DNA from: Gemmiger gallinarum
Lineage (GTDB): Bacteria > Bacillota > Clostridia > Oscillospirales > Ruminococcaceae
Reading direction: 5' to 3'
Assembly (NCBI RefSeq): GCF_014982805.1
Contig: NZ_JADCKC010000003.1
Location: 620,001-684,000 of the forward strand
Length of the DNA: 64,000 bases
The translations under genes and the position numbers were made by a program. Below are positions 62,410 through 64,000 of the stretch, in pieces (the first letter of the stretch is position 1; each line of letters starts with the position of its first letter). The notes below the pieces were generated by a model. That model made no database searches, had not been told where the DNA came from, and saw only the letters and a list, made by a program, of their open reading frames with translations.

Positions 62410-63279
62410 TCACTCATCCGCCGGGGCAGCCTCATCGCTGTCCCGGTCGGCAATCAATTCCTTGTAGATCTCCCCGCGGGAGAAGGGCGTCCCCGCCGCG
62501 GCCTGTTTTGCCGCCGCCGAGGGGGGCGTTCCGGCCCGCAGAAGCGCTCTGGCCGCCGCCACCACCTCCGCCCTGGTCAGCTCCGGGGTGTCGGCGCCCT
62601 GTCCGGGCTGTGCCCCGGCCACCACCAGCACGTACTCCCCCCGGGGGTCGTTGGCCCGGTAGTAGGCCACCGCCGCCCCCAGCGTCGTCTTGACGATCTC
62701 CTCGTGGAGTTTGGTCAGCTCCCGGCAGAGGGTGACCGACCGGTCCTCCCCCAGCGCCGCCGTCAGGTCGTCCAGGGTGCCCCGCAGCTTGTGGGGGGCC
62801 TCATAGAGAAGGATGGTGCGCTCTTCCCCCCGCAATGCATCCAGCCGGGCCCGGCGCTCCTTTTTGGGCACCGGCAGAAAGCCCTCAAAAACAAACCGGG
62901 AGGTATCCTGTCCCGACACCGCCAGCGCCGTGATGCAGGCCGAGGCCCCCGGCACCGGCACCACCCGGATGCCCCGGTCCAGGGCGTCTTTCACCAGCAC
63001 GGCGCCGGGGTCGCTGATGCAGGGCATGCCTGCGTCGGAGCAGAGGGCACAGGCCTCCCCCGCCTCGATGCGGGCCAGGATGGCATCCCCGTGGTGCAGG
63101 GCGTGCTCGTAGTAGCTGACCATGGGCTTTTTCAGCCCCAGATGGTTGAGCAGTTTCAGGGTGACGCGGGTGTCCTCCGCCGCGATGAAATCGGCCGCCT
63201 CAAAGGTTCTGGCCACCCGGGGGGGCATGTCCTCCAGGTTGCCGATGGGCGTCGCCACAAGATACAGCGTGCCTGCCAT
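62410..63279 (-). CDS. rsmI: 16S rRNA (cytidine(1402)-2'-O)-methyltransferase RsmI
   Basis: 289 residues of the tetrapyrrole-methylase fold: GTLYLVATPIGNLEDMPPRVARTFEAADFIAAEDTR (the signature P-I-G-N-L-x-D and AAEDTR), SDAGMPCISDPG, VPVPGASACITALAVSG and FEGFLP. It methylates C1402 in the ribosome decoding centre with SAM. ATG at 63279 with GGAAGGAGG; further upstream frame is leader. First gene of the rsmI-phosphodiesterase-birA-NERD operon. Confidence 0.95.
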   Translation of the reverse strand: MAGTLYLVATPIGNLEDMPPRVARTFEAADFIAAEDTRVTLKLLNHLGLKKPMVSYYEHALHHGDAILARIEAGEACALCSDAGMPCISDPGAVLVKDALDRGIRVVPVPGASACITALAVSGQDTSRFVFEGFLPVPKKERRARLDALRGEERTILLYEAPHKLRGTLDDLTAALGEDRSVTLCRELTKLHEEIVKTTLGAAVAYYRANDPRGEYVLVVAGAQPGQGADTPELTRAEVVAAARALLRAGTPPSAAAKQAAAGTPFSRGEIYKELIADRDSDEAAPADE

Positions 63280-63432
63280 GGCAGCGCCTCCTTCCATTGG
63301 TTCTGCGGGGCGGAGAAGCACTCCTCCCCGAAAAGCCCCGGCGGCACCGGCCGGAAAGCACCGGGGGTGCCGAGCCGCGGCCGTGCCGGGAACGTTTTTT
63401 CGTCCCTTGGGGCAAATTTCGTCATTTTAGTT

Positions 63433-63461
63433 ATTATATCGCCTCCCTGCGGGCAGGTCAA
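63433..63461 (-). promoter_or_regulatory. Promoter of the rsmI operon
   Basis: Minus strand TTGACC (63456-63461), 17-bp spacer, exact TATAAT (63433-63438). The about 145-base leader is GC-rich with several overlapping stems (for example GCACC/GGTGC) but no strong T-tract. Confidence 0.9.
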
Positions 63462-63475
63462 CCGGCCTTTTGCAC

Positions 63476-63521
63476 CAAAACAAAAGGCCGCCCGCCGAAG
63501 AGCGATTCTCCGGCAGGCGGC
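63476..63521 (-). terminator. Terminator of the D-2-hydroxyacid dehydrogenase gene
   Basis: GCCGCCCGCCG and CGGCAGGCGGC arms (63487-63497 and 63511-63521, one mismatch), followed on the minus strand by CTTTTGTTTTG. Confidence 0.88.
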
Positions 63522-63574
63522 ACATAACTGTCAGTTCATAAAAATGTCACTGGAAACGGCAGAGGCAAAGGGAC

Positions 63575-64000
63575 TCAGGCGTCGGCCTTGACCTCGTTGA
63601 CCAGCTTTTCGCCCCGGGCAAAGGCGCGGGCGTTTTCCATGGTGACGATGGCGATGCTCTGCAGCGCGGTACGGGTGAAGAAGGCCTGATGGCTGGTGAT
63701 GACCACATTGGGGAAGCTGAGCAGCACCGGCACCACCTCGTTCTGGAGCACTTCGTCGGAGAAGTCCTCGAACACCTGTCCGTCCTCATCCTCGTAGACA
63801 TCCAGGCCCACGCCGGCAAACTTGCGGGCGCGCAGGGCCTCGATGAGAGCCTCAGTGTCGATGAGGGCGCCCCGGCTGGTGTTGACCAGAATGGCAGAGT
63901 CCCGGATCATGCCGATGGTCTCCCGGTTGATGAGGTGATGGGTCTCGGCGGTGAGGGGGCAGTGGAGGCTGATGAGGTCGGAACCCCGCAGCAGTTCCTC
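63575..64000 (-). CDS. D-2-hydroxyacid dehydrogenase (D-lactate dehydrogenase-like), 3' part
   Basis: The last 141 codons; the gene continues past the right edge. NAD-binding domain: DLISLHCPLTAETHHLINRETIGMIRDSAILVNTSRGALIDTEALIEALR, then GVGLDVYEDEDG and the catalytic-His loop VVITSHQAFFT, whose wording is that of D-lactate dehydrogenases (LdhA type). It would reduce pyruvate to D-lactate with NADH, a fermentative step. A related hydroxyacid substrate is possible. Confidence 0.92.
   Translation of the reverse strand, partial: EELLRGSDLISLHCPLTAETHHLINRETIGMIRDSAILVNTSRGALIDTEALIEALRARKFAGVGLDVYEDEDGQVFEDFSDEVLQNEVVPVLLSFPNVVITSHQAFFTRTALQSIAIVTMENARAFARGEKLVNEVKADA

Overview
The window is a GC-rich (roughly 60% by eye), gene-dense bacterial chromosome segment. 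Most genes lie on the minus strand in short operons with strong Shine-Dalgarno sites. The gene set (Firmicutes-type Opp/Dpp peptide transporters, SpoIID-like protein, anaerobic sulfatase-maturating radical SAM enzyme, NADP-type glutamate dehydrogenase, class B sortase with Spy0128-like pilins) suggests a gut anaerobe of the Oscillospiraceae/Ruminococcaceae, something like Gemmiger, Subdoligranulum or Faecalibacterium. That placement is inference from gene content and was not tested by a search. I saw no rRNA, tRNA, CRISPR array or insertion sequence.

Layout. 1-4.9 kb: oligopeptide ABC operon oppB-C-D-F-A (oppA cut by the window edge). 5.2-7.4 kb: monovalent cation/proton antiporter and a YjbR protein. 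7.5-11.6 kb: a four-gene operon of response regulator, histidine kinase, anchored protein and lipoprotein. 11.7-14.6 kb: peroxiredoxin, YaaA and phosphoglucomutase. 15-18 kb (plus strand): a MATE pump with a leader hairpin, a radical SAM enzyme and a MIF-like tautomerase. 18.1-28.2 kb: a sortase-assembled pilus island with two tyrosine-recombinase genes. 28.2-30.3 kb: thioredoxin and glutamate dehydrogenase. 30.4-34.9 kb: pstSCAB-phoU. 35.1-36.8 kb: uracil permease behind a leader peptide. 36.8-38.7 kb: a carboxymuconolactone decarboxylase family gene divergent from a LysR regulator. 38.7-44.9 kb: membrane protein, SpoIID-like protein, second MATE pump, MsmK/UgpC ATPase and AraC regulator. 44.6-52.6 kb: a second peptide ABC operon. 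52.7-56.7 kb: oligopeptidase F and an ABC exporter. 56.9-59.1 kb: a large polytopic membrane protein. 59.2-64 kb: Fe-S protein, NERD-like protein, BirA, a phosphodiesterase, RsmI and the end of a D-2-hydroxyacid dehydrogenase.

The most striking system is the pilus island. An intact tyrosine recombinase gene (27069-27914) and a paralogue lacking the catalytic residues (25893-26726) flank a segment of about 260 bp. Two copies of the same 22-bp recombinase-type site, in inverted orientation (26765-26786 and 27049-27070), bound this segment. Leftward of it, one apparent operon encodes the inactive recombinase, a 1247-residue adhesin, a small DivIVA-like protein, a signal-peptidase-like protein lacking both catalytic residues (as in streptococcal SipA), a backbone pilin, sortase B and a minor pilin. 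In the orientation present here the segment places a strong terminator against the operon. I read it as a phase switch for pilus expression, captured OFF.

Two other observations stand out. PstS (33925-34866) is circularly permuted: the half that normally ends the protein comes first. The uracil permease gene is preceded by a 55-residue leader ORF that overlaps its start codon and contains a pause-type hairpin, a T-rich tract and an intrinsic terminator. That architecture resembles enterobacterial pyrBI UTP-sensing attenuation rather than PyrR control. Most promoters I could assign have a 17-bp spacer.
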